Shown: one piece after another, positions 27,843 to 36,887 of the stretch
How positions within the stretch are numbered: the first letter of the stretch is position 1
Layout: each line of letters begins with the position of its first letter
Source: Halochromatium salexigens
GTDB lineage: Bacteria > Pseudomonadota > Gammaproteobacteria > Chromatiales > Chromatiaceae
Assembly (NCBI RefSeq): GCF_016653295.1
Contig: NZ_NHSF01000061.1
Span: 1-48,866 of the forward strand
Length of the DNA stretch: 48,866 nt
Reading direction: 5' to 3'
Program-made: the position numbers and the translations under genes
The notes under the pieces: model-generated
Seen by the model: the letters and a program-made list of their open reading frames with translations, nothing else
Told to the model about the DNA's origin: nothing
The model's database searches: none

Positions 27843-29801
27843 TCAAAACACCAGGTTGAGCATCAGCAGCGAGACGACCAGGAACAGCACTGTCATGATG
27901 CCGCCGGCGCGCAGGTAGTCGGGCACGCGATAACCGCCGGGGCCCATGATCAGGGCATTGACCTGATGGGTCGGGATCAGGAACGAGTTCGAGGTGGCGA
28001 TGCCGACCGTGAGCGCGAACACGGCCGGATTGGCACCCGCGCCAACGGCCATATTCACCGCCAGTGGCACCAGCAGCACGGTCGCGCCCACATTCGACAT
28101 CACCAAGGTGAAGAGGGTCGCCAGGATCGCCAGCGCGGCCTGGATCATCCAGATCGGCACGTCGCCGAGCGCCGCCAGTGTCACCTGTGCGATCCAGGCC
28201 GCGGTACCCGAGGTCTCGACCGCGACGCCGAGCGGGATCAGCGAGGCGAGCAGGAAGACCGTCTTCCAGCTCACCGCCGCATAAGCCTCCTCGCTCGAGA
28301 GCACGCCGCTCAGGATCATGCCGACCGCGCCGGTCAGCAGCGCCACCGAGAGCATCAGATCGGTGAACAGCACCAGCCCCAGGGTCAGCGCGAAGAACAG
28401 CAAGGCCACCGGCAGCTTGTGCGGGCGCAGCTCCTCGTGTGGATACTCGGTGGTGACGATGACGAAATCGCGATTGCTCTCGAGCCGGACCAGATCCGTC
28501 CAGGCGGTATGCACCACCAGCGTATCGCCAGGCTTGAACGGTAGATCACGCACACCGCCGGTGGCATAGGTGAGGGTCTCGTCACCACGGCGGATGGCGA
28601 GCAACGAGAGTCCGTGGACCTTGCGCATGAAGAGATCGCGCGCCGATTTGCCGACCACCCCAGAGCCGGGCGGGATCACGATCTCGGCGATACCGGCCCG
28701 GTGTGCAGACAGCGCCTCGGCGAAGGTCTCGAGTTCAGGGCGGGTTTCGACCCCACTCTCGGCGACGAAGGTCGCCAAGCGCTCCTCGCCGCCCAGGATG
28801 CCGAGCAGCGTGCCCTGTTCGATGCCGAGACGACGATCGACGCCCGAGGCGCCGAAGCGCACCCCATCGCCCTTGTCGACGGCGATGATGCGCACCTTCC
28901 AGCGCCGCTCGATCGCGTCCACGCTGAGCCCGGCGAGCGGACTGGTCGCCGGAACCCGAACCTCGTGCACACTGAAGTCGCTGACGCCATAGGTCTCGGC
29001 ATAGTAGGCCATCGGATCACCCGCCTGTAGGCGCTGATCGTTGGTGCGCGCGGGCAGCACGAAGCGGCCCGCGAGCACGAAATAGAGGATGCCGGTGGCG
29101 ACCAGCGCCAGACCGATCGGTGTTACCGAGAACAGCCCAAAGGTCTCCATCCGCTGCTCCGATGGCAGGCCTTGATTGGCGGTCTTGATCAGATCATTGA
29201 GCAGGATCAGCGGACTCGAACCGACCATGGTGAGGGTGCCGCCGAGGATGGCGCAGAAACCCATCGGCATCAGCAGCCGCGACATCGGCAGATCGGTGCG
29301 CGCCGAGATGCGGCTGACCACCGGCAGGAACAGCGCCGCCGCGCCGACGTTCTGCATGAACGAGGAGATCACGCCGACCGTGCCCGAGATCAGCGGGATG
29401 ATGCGCGCCTCGGTGCTGCCGCCGATGCGCAGGATGACACTCGCGACCCGCGTCATCAGCCCGGTCTTGTCCAGCGCGGCGCCGATGATCATCACCGCGA
29501 TGATCGAGATCACTGCGTTCGAGGCGAAGCCATCGAACAGATCCTGGATCGGCACCAATCCGGCATCCAGGCCCATGAGGGGCGCCAACAAGGTGCTGAG
29601 TCCGAGCAGCACCAGGATGCTCAGCGCGGTGACATCGACCGCAACCACCTCGAACGCGAACAGGAACACGGTGAGCACCAGCACCGCCATCACCCAGGCG
29701 ATCTCGAGCGAGGGCACCTGTGCGGCGAGCCAGATGGCGAAGAGGGTGAGCACCATGCCGGCGATGTCGACAACGGTGATCCCGTGTAGCAGTCTAGTCA
29801 T
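27843..29801 (-). CDS. SLC13/DASS-type permease with two RCK_C domains
   Basis: This 652-residue inner-membrane protein has about 11-12 hydrophobic helices in two blocks (about residues 8-190 and 385-650), separated by a cytoplasmic region of about 170 residues holding two TrkA_C (RCK_C) ligand-binding domains. This layout is that of the bacterial SLC13-like anion transporters (sulfate, thiosulfate, dicarboxylates or related anions). The first half includes GTLTMVGSSP and the second half ATSNSFLIPTHQ, resembling the SNT-type substrate motifs. Start ATG 29801 has GGAG upstream. Substrate cannot be fixed from sequence; a sulfur anion is plausible in a sulfur oxidiser but is a guess. Confidence 0.88.
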   Translation of the reverse strand: MTRLLHGITVVDIAGMVLTLFAIWLAAQVPSLEIAWVMAVLVLTVFLFAFEVVAVDVTALSILVLLGLSTLLAPLMGLDAGLVPIQDLFDGFASNAVISIIAVMIIGAALDKTGLMTRVASVILRIGGSTEARIIPLISGTVGVISSFMQNVGAAALFLPVVSRISARTDLPMSRLLMPMGFCAILGGTLTMVGSSPLILLNDLIKTANQGLPSEQRMETFGLFSVTPIGLALVATGILYFVLAGRFVLPARTNDQRLQAGDPMAYYAETYGVSDFSVHEVRVPATSPLAGLSVDAIERRWKVRIIAVDKGDGVRFGASGVDRRLGIEQGTLLGILGGEERLATFVAESGVETRPELETFAEALSAHRAGIAEIVIPPGSGVVGKSARDLFMRKVHGLSLLAIRRGDETLTYATGGVRDLPFKPGDTLVVHTAWTDLVRLESNRDFVIVTTEYPHEELRPHKLPVALLFFALTLGLVLFTDLMLSVALLTGAVGMILSGVLSSEEAYAAVSWKTVFLLASLIPLGVAVETSGTAAWIAQVTLAALGDVPIWMIQAALAILATLFTLVMSNVGATVLLVPLAVNMAVGAGANPAVFALTVGIATSNSFLIPTHQVNALIMGPGGYRVPDYLRAGGIMTVLFLVVSLLMLNLVF

Positions 29802-29913
29802 GGAAAAACGCTCCGGATGTGACGCTGGAATCGCGTTGAAGCCCTGCGCGCTCTGGCCTAGTATTGGGCGAGCGCGCGTATGATGCGCGTCCACTAGCGT
29901 CGGTAGAACAGCC

Positions 29914-30357
29914 ATGCATCCTGAGACGGCCTCGCGTGTTCGGCAAACCTGGGATCTCATCCTGCCGCAACGAAAAACGGTTTGCTGCGATTTCTATCAG
30001 CGCCTGTTCGCCCGTTACCCCGAGCTGCGCCCCCTGTTCAAGGCGGATATCGGTCAGCAGGCCGCTCTCTTCGTCACCATGATCAATACCGTGATCAGTG
30101 CGCTCGAGCATCCGCAACGGGTCCAACCCCTGGTCGAGACCCTCGGGGTGCGCCACGCCGAATACGGTGTGCAAGCCGCCGACTACGCGAAGTTCGAGGA
30201 GGTCCTGCTCGAGACGCTGAGCGAAGCGCTCGGCGATGCATTCGATGCCGATGCACGCGCGGCCTGGTGCGAGGTCTTCGAGCGCCTCTCGGCCACCATG
30301 CAGGCCGGCGCTGGCATCAGTGGTGCCGATGCCAATGGTACCAGTGTCGGCCATTGA
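29914..30357 (+). CDS. Single-domain globin
   Basis: This 147-residue heme protein is a bacterial globin without a reductase domain, akin to Vitreoscilla hemoglobin and the globin half of flavohemoglobin. The proximal F8 histidine is H81 (GVRHAEYGV), the conserved CD1-type phenylalanine is F42 (PLFKAD), and Q48 aligns with the distal E7 glutamine. Such proteins bind O2 or NO; the role may be oxygen supply, sensing or NO protection. It stands alone, divergent from the SLC13 permease and convergent with rfbC. The last 15 residues are a Gly/Ala-rich tail. Confidence 0.88.
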   Translation: MHPETASRVRQTWDLILPQRKTVCCDFYQRLFARYPELRPLFKADIGQQAALFVTMINTVISALEHPQRVQPLVETLGVRHAEYGVQAADYAKFEEVLLETLSEALGDAFDADARAAWCEVFERLSATMQAGAGISGADANGTSVGH

Positions 30358-30400
30358 GCCGGGTCGACACGGTGCCGGGGCCATGGCGCGCCCTCAACCT

Positions 30401-30958
30401 TCAACGCGCCTGAGGCAGTTGCTCGAGGGCGATCTCGCGCAGCAGGGGAGCATCCCGATCCTTCTCCGAGAGCACCGGCTGAATCCCGGCCGGCCAGGCG
30501 ATGCCGATCTCGGGATCATCCCAACGCACCGCGAACTGGGTTTCGGGATGATAGGTCTCGGTGCACTTGTAGCCGAAGAGCGCCGTCTCGCTGGTGACCA
30601 GGTAGCCGTGCAGGAAACCGGCCGGCACCCAGAGCTGATGCTTGTTGGTCTCGCTCAGCTCGGCGCCGACCCAGTGCCCAAAGGTCGCCGAGCCACGCCG
30701 CACATCCACCGCCACATCGAACACCGCGCCGCTGATCACCTGCACCAGCTTGCCCTGACCATGAGGATGCTGGATATGCAGCCCGCGCAAGGTGCCATGA
30801 CCGGAGAATGCCTGATTGTCCTGCACGAACACCGGGCCAATGCCATGCTCGGCATAGCGTGGCTGCTGCCAGGTCTCGCAGAACCAGCCGCGGTGATCGC
30901 CGAACACCCGTGGCTCGATCAGCAGCACCTCGGGGATGGCCGTTGCGGTGACCTTCAT
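30401..30958 (-). CDS. rfbC: dTDP-4-dehydrorhamnose 3,5-epimerase
   Basis: RfbC (RmlC) epimerises dTDP-4-keto-6-deoxyglucose at C3 and C5 on the way to dTDP-L-rhamnose. The 185-residue cupin shows the family N-terminus ([12 protein letters not shown]), the catalytic base H61 in [12 protein letters not shown], and the FLHGYLV strand containing the conserved tyrosine. The ATG overlaps the rfbA stop (ATGA), so translation is coupled. Confidence 0.97.
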   Translation of the reverse strand: MKVTATAIPEVLLIEPRVFGDHRGWFCETWQQPRYAEHGIGPVFVQDNQAFSGHGTLRGLHIQHPHGQGKLVQVISGAVFDVAVDVRRGSATFGHWVGAELSETNKHQLWVPAGFLHGYLVTSETALFGYKCTETYHPETQFAVRWDDPEIGIAWPAGIQPVLSEKDRDAPLLREIALEQLPQAR

Positions 30959-31851
30959 AGGACAGGACCTCGTGTGATCAAGCCAAGTAGATAGTCGCCG
31001 TAGCCGCTTTTGCGCAGCGGCTCGGCGACCGCGCGCAACGCCTGTTCATCGATCCAGCCGTTGCTGTAGGCGATCTCTTCCGGCGCGCAGACCTTGAGCC
31101 CTTGCCGCTTCTCGATCGTCTCGATGAAGTTGCCGGCCTCGATCAGCGACTCATGGGTGCCGGTATCGAGCCAGGCGATGCCACGGCTCAGCCGCTCGAG
31201 ATGCAAGGCGTCTTGCTCGAGATAGCGTCGGTTCAGATCGGTGATCTCGAGTTCGCCGCGCGCCGAGGGGGTGAGTTCAGCCGCGAAGTCGCTGGCGCGC
31301 CCGTCGTAGAAATAGAGGCCGGTGATGGCATAGTTGGAGCGCGGCTTGGCCGGTTTCTCCTCGAGCCCGATGACCCGGCCCTCGGCGTCGAGTTCAGCGA
31401 CCCCATAGCGCTCCGGATCGCGTACCCAGTAGCCGAACACGCTCGCGCCCTGATCGCGTTCGGCCGCCGCGCGCAGATGCGTGCGCAGGCCACCGCCATA
31501 GAAGATGTTGTCGCCCAGGATCAGGCAGGAGGGGGCGCCGGCCAGGAAATCGCGACCGATGAGGTAGGCCTGCGCGAGGCCGCCTGGCTCCGGCTGCACC
31601 GCGTACTCGAGCCGCACGCCCCACTGGCTGCCGTCACCGAGCAGCGTGTGGAAGGCCGGCGCATCGTGCGGCGTGGTGATTACCAGCACCTCGCGGATGC
31701 CGGCCATCATCAGCACCGCGAGCGGGTAGTAGATCATCGGTTTGTCGTAGACCGGCAGCAACTGCTTGCTGATGCTCAGCGTGAGCGGATGCAGCCGGGT
31801 GCCGGAGCCGCCAGCGAGAATGAGGCCTTTGCGTGTCATGCCAGTGTTCAT
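30955..31851 (-). CDS. rfbA: Glucose-1-phosphate thymidylyltransferase
   Basis: RfbA (RmlA) forms dTDP-glucose from glucose-1-phosphate and dTTP. The 298-residue nucleotidyltransferase has the GGSGTRLHP signature at residues 14-22, the [15 protein letters not shown] block and LGDNIFYG. Start ATG 31851 is chosen because it overlaps the rfbB stop (ATGA); a second Met four codons later is an alternative. It is followed by rfbC with the same overlap. Confidence 0.97.
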   Translation of the reverse strand: MNTGMTRKGLILAGGSGTRLHPLTLSISKQLLPVYDKPMIYYPLAVLMMAGIREVLVITTPHDAPAFHTLLGDGSQWGVRLEYAVQPEPGGLAQAYLIGRDFLAGAPSCLILGDNIFYGGGLRTHLRAAAERDQGASVFGYWVRDPERYGVAELDAEGRVIGLEEKPAKPRSNYAITGLYFYDGRASDFAAELTPSARGELEITDLNRRYLEQDALHLERLSRGIAWLDTGTHESLIEAGNFIETIEKRQGLKVCAPEEIAYSNGWIDEQALRAVAEPLRKSGYGDYLLGLITRGPVL

Positions 31852-32939
31852 GCCAGCCTGCCTCCCAGGCCTTGACCACCGAGGCCCTGGCCGCCGAGGC
31901 GCTCGCCACGATAGCGGCCATCGGTGACCCGGCGCGTCCACTCCTGGTTGTCGAGATACCAGGCCAGGGTGCGCGCGAGTCCGCTCTCGAAGGTCTCGGC
32001 CGGCTGCCAGCCGAGTTCGGTCTGGAGCTTGGTCGCATCGATCGCGTAGCGGCGATCATGGCCGGGACGGTCGGTGACGAACTGCTTGAGCTGGCTGTGC
32101 GGGCGATGGGGTGAGTCGGGCAGGGCCTCATCGAGCAGCCGGCAGAGGGTGTCGACCACCTCGAGATTGGTACGCTCGCTGTCGCCGCCGATGTTGTAGA
32201 CCTCGCCGGGGCGTCCGGCCTCGAGCACCCGATCGATCGCGCGGCAATGATCCTCGACATAGAGCCAATCGCGCACATTGCCGCCGTTGCCATAGATCGG
32301 CAGCGGCTCGCCGGCCAGAGCCTTGGCGATCATCAGCGGGATCAGCTTTTCCGGGAACTGGTAGGGGCCGTAATTGTTCGAGCAATTCGTGGTCAGCACC
32401 GGCAGCCCGTAGGTGTGATGCCAGGCGCGCACCAGATGATCCGAGGCCGCCTTCGAGGCCGAGTAGGGCGAGTTCGGCGCATAGGCCGTCGTTTCGGTGA
32501 ACTTGCCGCTCGACCCGAGCGAGCCATAGACCTCGTCGGTCGAGACATGCAGGAAGCGGAAGGCCTCGCGCCGCCCGGCCTCGAGCTGGCTCCAGTACGC
32601 CTTGGCGCTATCGAGCAGGCTGAAGGTGCCGAGCACATTGGTCTCGATGAAGGCAGCCGGGCCGTCGATCGAACGATCGACATGGCTCTCGGCGGCGAAA
32701 TTGACCACTGCATCGACCTGGTACTCGCGCAGCAGGTGCCCGACCAAGGCCTGGTTACCGATATCGCCTTCGATGAAGACATGGCGCGGATCATCGCCAA
32801 ACCCGGCCAGCGTGTCCGGGTTGCCGGCGTAGGTGAGCTTGTCGAGGTTGATGATCCGCTCGACGCCTTGTTGCATCTTCAGATGCACGAAGTTGCCGCC
32901 GATGAAGCCGGCGCCGCCGGTGACGAGGAGGGTGCGCAT
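31848..32939 (-). CDS. rfbB: dTDP-glucose 4,6-dehydratase
   Basis: RfbB (RmlB) makes dTDP-4-keto-6-deoxyglucose. The 363-residue short-chain dehydrogenase/reductase enzyme has the NAD-binding TGGAGFIG (7-14), the catalytic T134-D135-E136 triad (STDEVYG) and Y159-xxx-K163 (YSASK). The C-terminus ends in a glycine-rich repeat (GLGGQGLGG) beyond the normal fold. It heads rfbB-rfbA-rfbC; no rfbD is in the window, so the sugar made could be rhamnose with rfbD elsewhere, or another 6-deoxyhexose. A GGTATCAT on the minus strand about 35 bases before the start is a candidate -10. Confidence 0.97.
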   Translation of the reverse strand: MRTLLVTGGAGFIGGNFVHLKMQQGVERIINLDKLTYAGNPDTLAGFGDDPRHVFIEGDIGNQALVGHLLREYQVDAVVNFAAESHVDRSIDGPAAFIETNVLGTFSLLDSAKAYWSQLEAGRREAFRFLHVSTDEVYGSLGSSGKFTETTAYAPNSPYSASKAASDHLVRAWHHTYGLPVLTTNCSNNYGPYQFPEKLIPLMIAKALAGEPLPIYGNGGNVRDWLYVEDHCRAIDRVLEAGRPGEVYNIGGDSERTNLEVVDTLCRLLDEALPDSPHRPHSQLKQFVTDRPGHDRRYAIDATKLQTELGWQPAETFESGLARTLAWYLDNQEWTRRVTDGRYRGERLGGQGLGGQGLGGRLA

Positions 32940-33056
32940 GGTCTGCTAGGGGGCTGTCCTGAACCAGTGGCGGATGATACCACCTCATGGATCAGGCCCT
33001 GCCTCGCTTGAGGCTCGCGTTGGGCAAGACCGCCGCAGGGCATCCGCATTGCGGGC

Positions 33057-35390
33057 TCAGCGGCCGCTGCGGCGCACCTCGATCACATCGCTGAGCTGGC
33101 GCAGTTTGCTGCAGACCTGCTCGAGCTGATCGACGTCGCTGACCTCGACCCGAAAGCGCATGCTGGCGCGATCATGGGCCGCATCGGTCTGGGTCTCGGT
33201 GGCGATGACATTGGTTTCCTCATCGGCGAGCACCGAGGAGACATCGCGCAGCAGTCCCCGGCGATCGGCTGCGGTGATGACGATGTCGACCAGATAGGCG
33301 ACATGGTCCGGCTGCTCGGTCCATTCCACCTCGATCAAGCGCTCCTGCTCCTCGTCACCTAGGCTGGTGATGTTGGTGCAGTTGGCGCGATGCACCGCAA
33401 CCCCGCGCCCACGGGTGATGAAGCCGATGATCGGGTCATCGGGCACGGGATGACAGCAGCTTGCGATCTGCGTCATCAAATCCGGCACCCCAGCCACGAT
33501 CACCTCGGGGCGATCCTGGTGCTGGCGCTTGCGGCGACCCTGGATGAGCGGTACCGGTTGTGCGGACTCGGCGCTCGCATCACGGCGCTCGTGACGCGGC
33601 TCACCGACCTGGCGCGCGATGGTGCCAACGGCAAGATCGCCACGGCCGATCGCGGCCAAGACGTCATCGCCACGCTGCAGGTTGAAGCGCTCCGCGAGCT
33701 GCTCCAGCGCCGGCTTGGTCTCGATGCCGAGGCGCGTCAGCTCCTTGTCGAGCAGGCCGCGACCCTCGCTGAGATGGCGCTCGTAGTCCTGCTGCTTGAA
33801 CCACTGGCGCACCCGGTTGCGCGCTCGCGAGGTGGTCAGATAGCCGTGGTGGACGCTGAGCCAGTCGCGACTCGGGGCAGCGTTCTTCTGGGTGATGATC
33901 TCGACCGTCTGGCCGCTGGCGAGCTTGTAGGTCAGTGGCACGATGCGCCCATCGACGCGCGCACCCCGGCAGTGATGACCGACCTCGGAGTGGATCGCAT
34001 AGGCGAAATCAAGCGGGGTCGCGCCGGGTGGCAGCTCCACCACCTTGGCCTGTGGGGTCAGCACATAGATGCTTGCGGCGACTTCCTGGTGCGTTGCGCC
34101 GCTTTCACCCACCGGCGGTGAGCGGCCACTGCTGGCACCAGGATCGGCGCCTGCAGCCTCGCCATGGCCTGAGCCCGGATCAGCGCTTGGGTCAGCGGCC
34201 GGCTCGGCCTCCAAGGTCCGCTCGAGCCAGTTGCGCATGAGCACGATGCGACGCTGGAAGGCGGCATCATGCCCGGCGGCTTCCTTGTAGGCCCAATGCG
34301 CGGCGACACCGTATTCGGCATGCTGGTGCATCTCCGGGGTGCGGATCTGGACCTCGAGCACCTTGCCGTCGGGGCCGGTGACGGCGGTGTGCAGCGAGCG
34401 ATAGAGGTTGCCCTTGGGCTTGGAGATATAGTCGTCGAACTCGTCCGGGATGTACGGCCAGAGGCTGTGCACCACGCTCAGCGCGGTGTAGCAGTCATCC
34501 TCGGTGTCGACCATGATGCGCACCGCGCGCAGATCGAAGATGCCGTCGATATCCACGCGCTTGCGCTGCATCTTGCGCCAGATGCTGTAGATGTGCTTCG
34601 GGCGCCCATTGATGCTGGCGTGCAGGCCGATGCGGGCGAACTCCTGCTGCAGACGCTCGATCGCCTCGGCGATGTAGCGCTGGCGTTCATCGCGGCGCTC
34701 GCGCAGCAGGCGCGCGATGCGCTGATACTCGTCGGGCTCCAGATAGCGCAGCGAGAGGTCTTCGAGTTCCCATTTCAACTGCCAGACCCCGAGCCGGTTG
34801 GCGAGCGGCGCATACAGCCGAGTCGTATCCTGGGCCAGTGCGCGCCGTCGTTCGGCGGGGAGCTGCTTGGCCGCGCGCATCAGATGAACGCGCTCGGCGA
34901 GCACCACGAGGATGGCGCGCACATCCTCGGCGATGGCCAGCAGCATGCGGCGCAGGTTTTCCTCGCGGCGGGCGTGCTCGCGCGGTTTCTCGCGGGTGCC
35001 GCTGCGCGCCTTCGGCTCCAGCTCGGCGAGCTGGGCGATGCGGCCAAGATCCTGGACCATGCGCGAGACACCGGCACCGCACTGGGCATCGAGGGTGGCC
35101 GCATCGATCTCGGCGCGACCGATGCAACCGCCGAGCAGGGCGGCGCAGAGGGTTTCGGTGTCGAGCCGCAGCCCCATCAAGATGTCGGCGGTGCCGAGTC
35201 GATGGCGCGCGGCGCTCTCGCCGGTCTCGAGCCATTCATCGCCGACGCAGCGCTGCATCAATGCGATGGCCTCGGCGATGCGGGCGCGGCCGTCTTCGCC
35301 ATAATGCGTCGGCACCTGCGCGAGCCAGCGCGCGGCGGCCTCGGCATCGTCGGTGCCCGCATCGGGGAGGGTGGTGTGATGCGTGACCAT
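33057..35390 (-). CDS. relA: GTP pyrophosphokinase RelA ((p)ppGpp synthetase I)
   Basis: This long RelA/SpoT homologue (777 residues from ATG 35390) makes the stringent-response alarmone (p)ppGpp. The N-terminal hydrolase region has lost the HD metal-binding pair: the expected position reads LLGGCIGRAEID. The synthetase domain has RPKHIYSIW and the EFDDY sequence, the EXDD form typical of synthesis-only RelA, in place of the RXKD form of SpoT. A TGS domain (ASIYVLTPQAKVVELPPGATPLDFAY), a helical region and a C-terminal ACT domain follow. An in-frame start at 35432 would add 14 residues. A second, SpoT-type gene is expected elsewhere in the genome. Confidence 0.95.
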   Translation of the reverse strand: MVTHHTTLPDAGTDDAEAAARWLAQVPTHYGEDGRARIAEAIALMQRCVGDEWLETGESAARHRLGTADILMGLRLDTETLCAALLGGCIGRAEIDAATLDAQCGAGVSRMVQDLGRIAQLAELEPKARSGTREKPREHARREENLRRMLLAIAEDVRAILVVLAERVHLMRAAKQLPAERRRALAQDTTRLYAPLANRLGVWQLKWELEDLSLRYLEPDEYQRIARLLRERRDERQRYIAEAIERLQQEFARIGLHASINGRPKHIYSIWRKMQRKRVDIDGIFDLRAVRIMVDTEDDCYTALSVVHSLWPYIPDEFDDYISKPKGNLYRSLHTAVTGPDGKVLEVQIRTPEMHQHAEYGVAAHWAYKEAAGHDAAFQRRIVLMRNWLERTLEAEPAADPSADPGSGHGEAAGADPGASSGRSPPVGESGATHQEVAASIYVLTPQAKVVELPPGATPLDFAYAIHSEVGHHCRGARVDGRIVPLTYKLASGQTVEIITQKNAAPSRDWLSVHHGYLTTSRARNRVRQWFKQQDYERHLSEGRGLLDKELTRLGIETKPALEQLAERFNLQRGDDVLAAIGRGDLAVGTIARQVGEPRHERRDASAESAQPVPLIQGRRKRQHQDRPEVIVAGVPDLMTQIASCCHPVPDDPIIGFITRGRGVAVHRANCTNITSLGDEEQERLIEVEWTEQPDHVAYLVDIVITAADRRGLLRDVSSVLADEETNVIATETQTDAAHDRASMRFRVEVSDVDQLEQVCSKLRQLSDVIEVRRSGR

Positions 35391-35454
35391 GGCGTGATCT
35401 GTTTCTTGCTCCTGGCCGCGACCGGATTGCAAGCCCGCTCGGCGCCGGCGTGGC

Positions 35455-36729
35455 TCAGTCGAACAGGTGGCTGACCAGGCCGTCGGCGAGCTTGGGCTCG
35501 AACCAGGTGGACTTCGGTGGCATCAGCGCGTCGGCATCGGCGACCGCCAGCAGATCGTCCATGCGCGTCGCCGGCAGGGAGAAGGCGGCGGCCATCTCGC
35601 CGCTGTCGACGCGTGTGCTGAGCCCGGCGAGCCCGCGGCTGCCGCCGACGAAGTCGATGCGCTCATCGCGGCGCGGATCATGGATGTCCAGGAGGGGGGC
35701 GATCAGCTGCTCGTGCAGCAGGCTGACATCGAGTCGGCCGATCGGATCGTTGGCTGGAATCCGCTCCGGCGCCAGGCTGAGTCGAGACCAGCGTCCGGCC
35801 AGATAGAGCCCGACCTCGCCGCGCGCGGTTGGAGCCACCGGCTGGGTGCTCGGTTCGACGCGGTAGGCCTCCGCCACGCGCTCGAGGAAGTCCTGGGGAG
35901 TAAGGCCGTTGAGATCCCTGACCACGCGGTTGTAAGGCAGGATGCGCAGCTGATCGTGCGCGAAGAGCACGGCGAGGAAATGATCGCTGTCCTCGCTGTG
36001 GATTCGGTCGCCGTTGCGGGTTCGCTCGCCGCTCGGGCCGCCGGCGTCGGCGTTCCGTCGTGTCTCGGCCACACGCGCGGCGGCCGCCGCGCGGTGATGA
36101 CCATCGGCGATATAGAGGCGCTCGAGGGCCTCGACGGCCTGACCGAAGGCGGCGATCTCATCGCCATCGTCGATCGACCAGAGCTGATGGCGGATCCCAT
36201 CCGGTGCACTGATGTCGAGCGCTGGCGGGCGCTCGCTGACCGCCTGCAGCCGCTTGTCGATCGCCGCTGCGGCCCGGTAGGCGAGGAACACCGGCCCGGT
36301 TTGGGCATTGAGCGCGCTGATCTGGCGCACGCGGTCCTGCTCCTTCGCCGGGCGCGTCAGCTCATGGCGGCGGATGCGGCCCGCGCGATAGGCCTCGACC
36401 GAGGCTGCCGCGACCAGTCCGGTCTGCCGGTGCTCACCCAGGCTCAGGCGATAGACGTAGTAGCGCGGGCTCGGGTCCTGGCGCAGGATGCCCTCGGCGC
36501 GCAGTCGCTCCAGGTTCTCGCGCGCCTTGGCGTAGACGGCCTCGGCATAGGGATCGGTGCCCTCGGGCAGATCGACCTCCGCGCGCGAGATGTGCAGGAA
36601 GCTCGCCGGTCGGCCTTGCACCATGGCGCGCGCCTCGCTGGCGCTCATCACGTCGTAGGGAGGGGCGGCGACCTCGGCGGCGTGCTCGGCGCCCGGGCGC
36701 AAGCCGGCAAAAGGGATGATCAAGGGCAT
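35455..36729 (-). CDS. DUF1015 family protein
   Basis: This 424-residue protein belongs to the DUF1015 family (sometimes annotated HTH-containing or SerK-like), whose biochemical role is not settled by what I can see. The N-terminus FAGLRPG, then PPYDVMS, and the internal YIADGHHRAAAA block with DHFLAVLFAHDQLRILPYNRVV are the family signatures; the last resembles an ADP-dependent kinase-like fold. There is no signal peptide from ATG 36729; a longer frame upstream adds unrelated residues. It lies 64 bases upstream of relA and may be cotranscribed. A minus-strand TATCAT at 36803-36798 is a candidate -10. Confidence 0.88.
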   Translation of the reverse strand: MPLIIPFAGLRPGAEHAAEVAAPPYDVMSASEARAMVQGRPASFLHISRAEVDLPEGTDPYAEAVYAKARENLERLRAEGILRQDPSPRYYVYRLSLGEHRQTGLVAAASVEAYRAGRIRRHELTRPAKEQDRVRQISALNAQTGPVFLAYRAAAAIDKRLQAVSERPPALDISAPDGIRHQLWSIDDGDEIAAFGQAVEALERLYIADGHHRAAAAARVAETRRNADAGGPSGERTRNGDRIHSEDSDHFLAVLFAHDQLRILPYNRVVRDLNGLTPQDFLERVAEAYRVEPSTQPVAPTARGEVGLYLAGRWSRLSLAPERIPANDPIGRLDVSLLHEQLIAPLLDIHDPRRDERIDFVGGSRGLAGLSTRVDSGEMAAAFSLPATRMDDLLAVADADALMPPKSTWFEPKLADGLVSHLFD

Positions 36730-36887
36730 GGCGAGCGGATAGCGGAACCAGTATTGATGCGGGAGCGTTCCAAACAAGCTAAACGAACCGAGTAACGATG
36801 ATAGCAGGAACACCACGCCCCTTGCCGCCGCCGGCCGCCTGAACCTCGACAGGACCGACTCAGCTCGACCCATTCAACTCGATCGAT

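Noticed and set aside
35467-36795. 442-codon plus-strand frame opposite the DUF1015 gene
   Set aside because: Shadow of a GC-rich gene; no motif.
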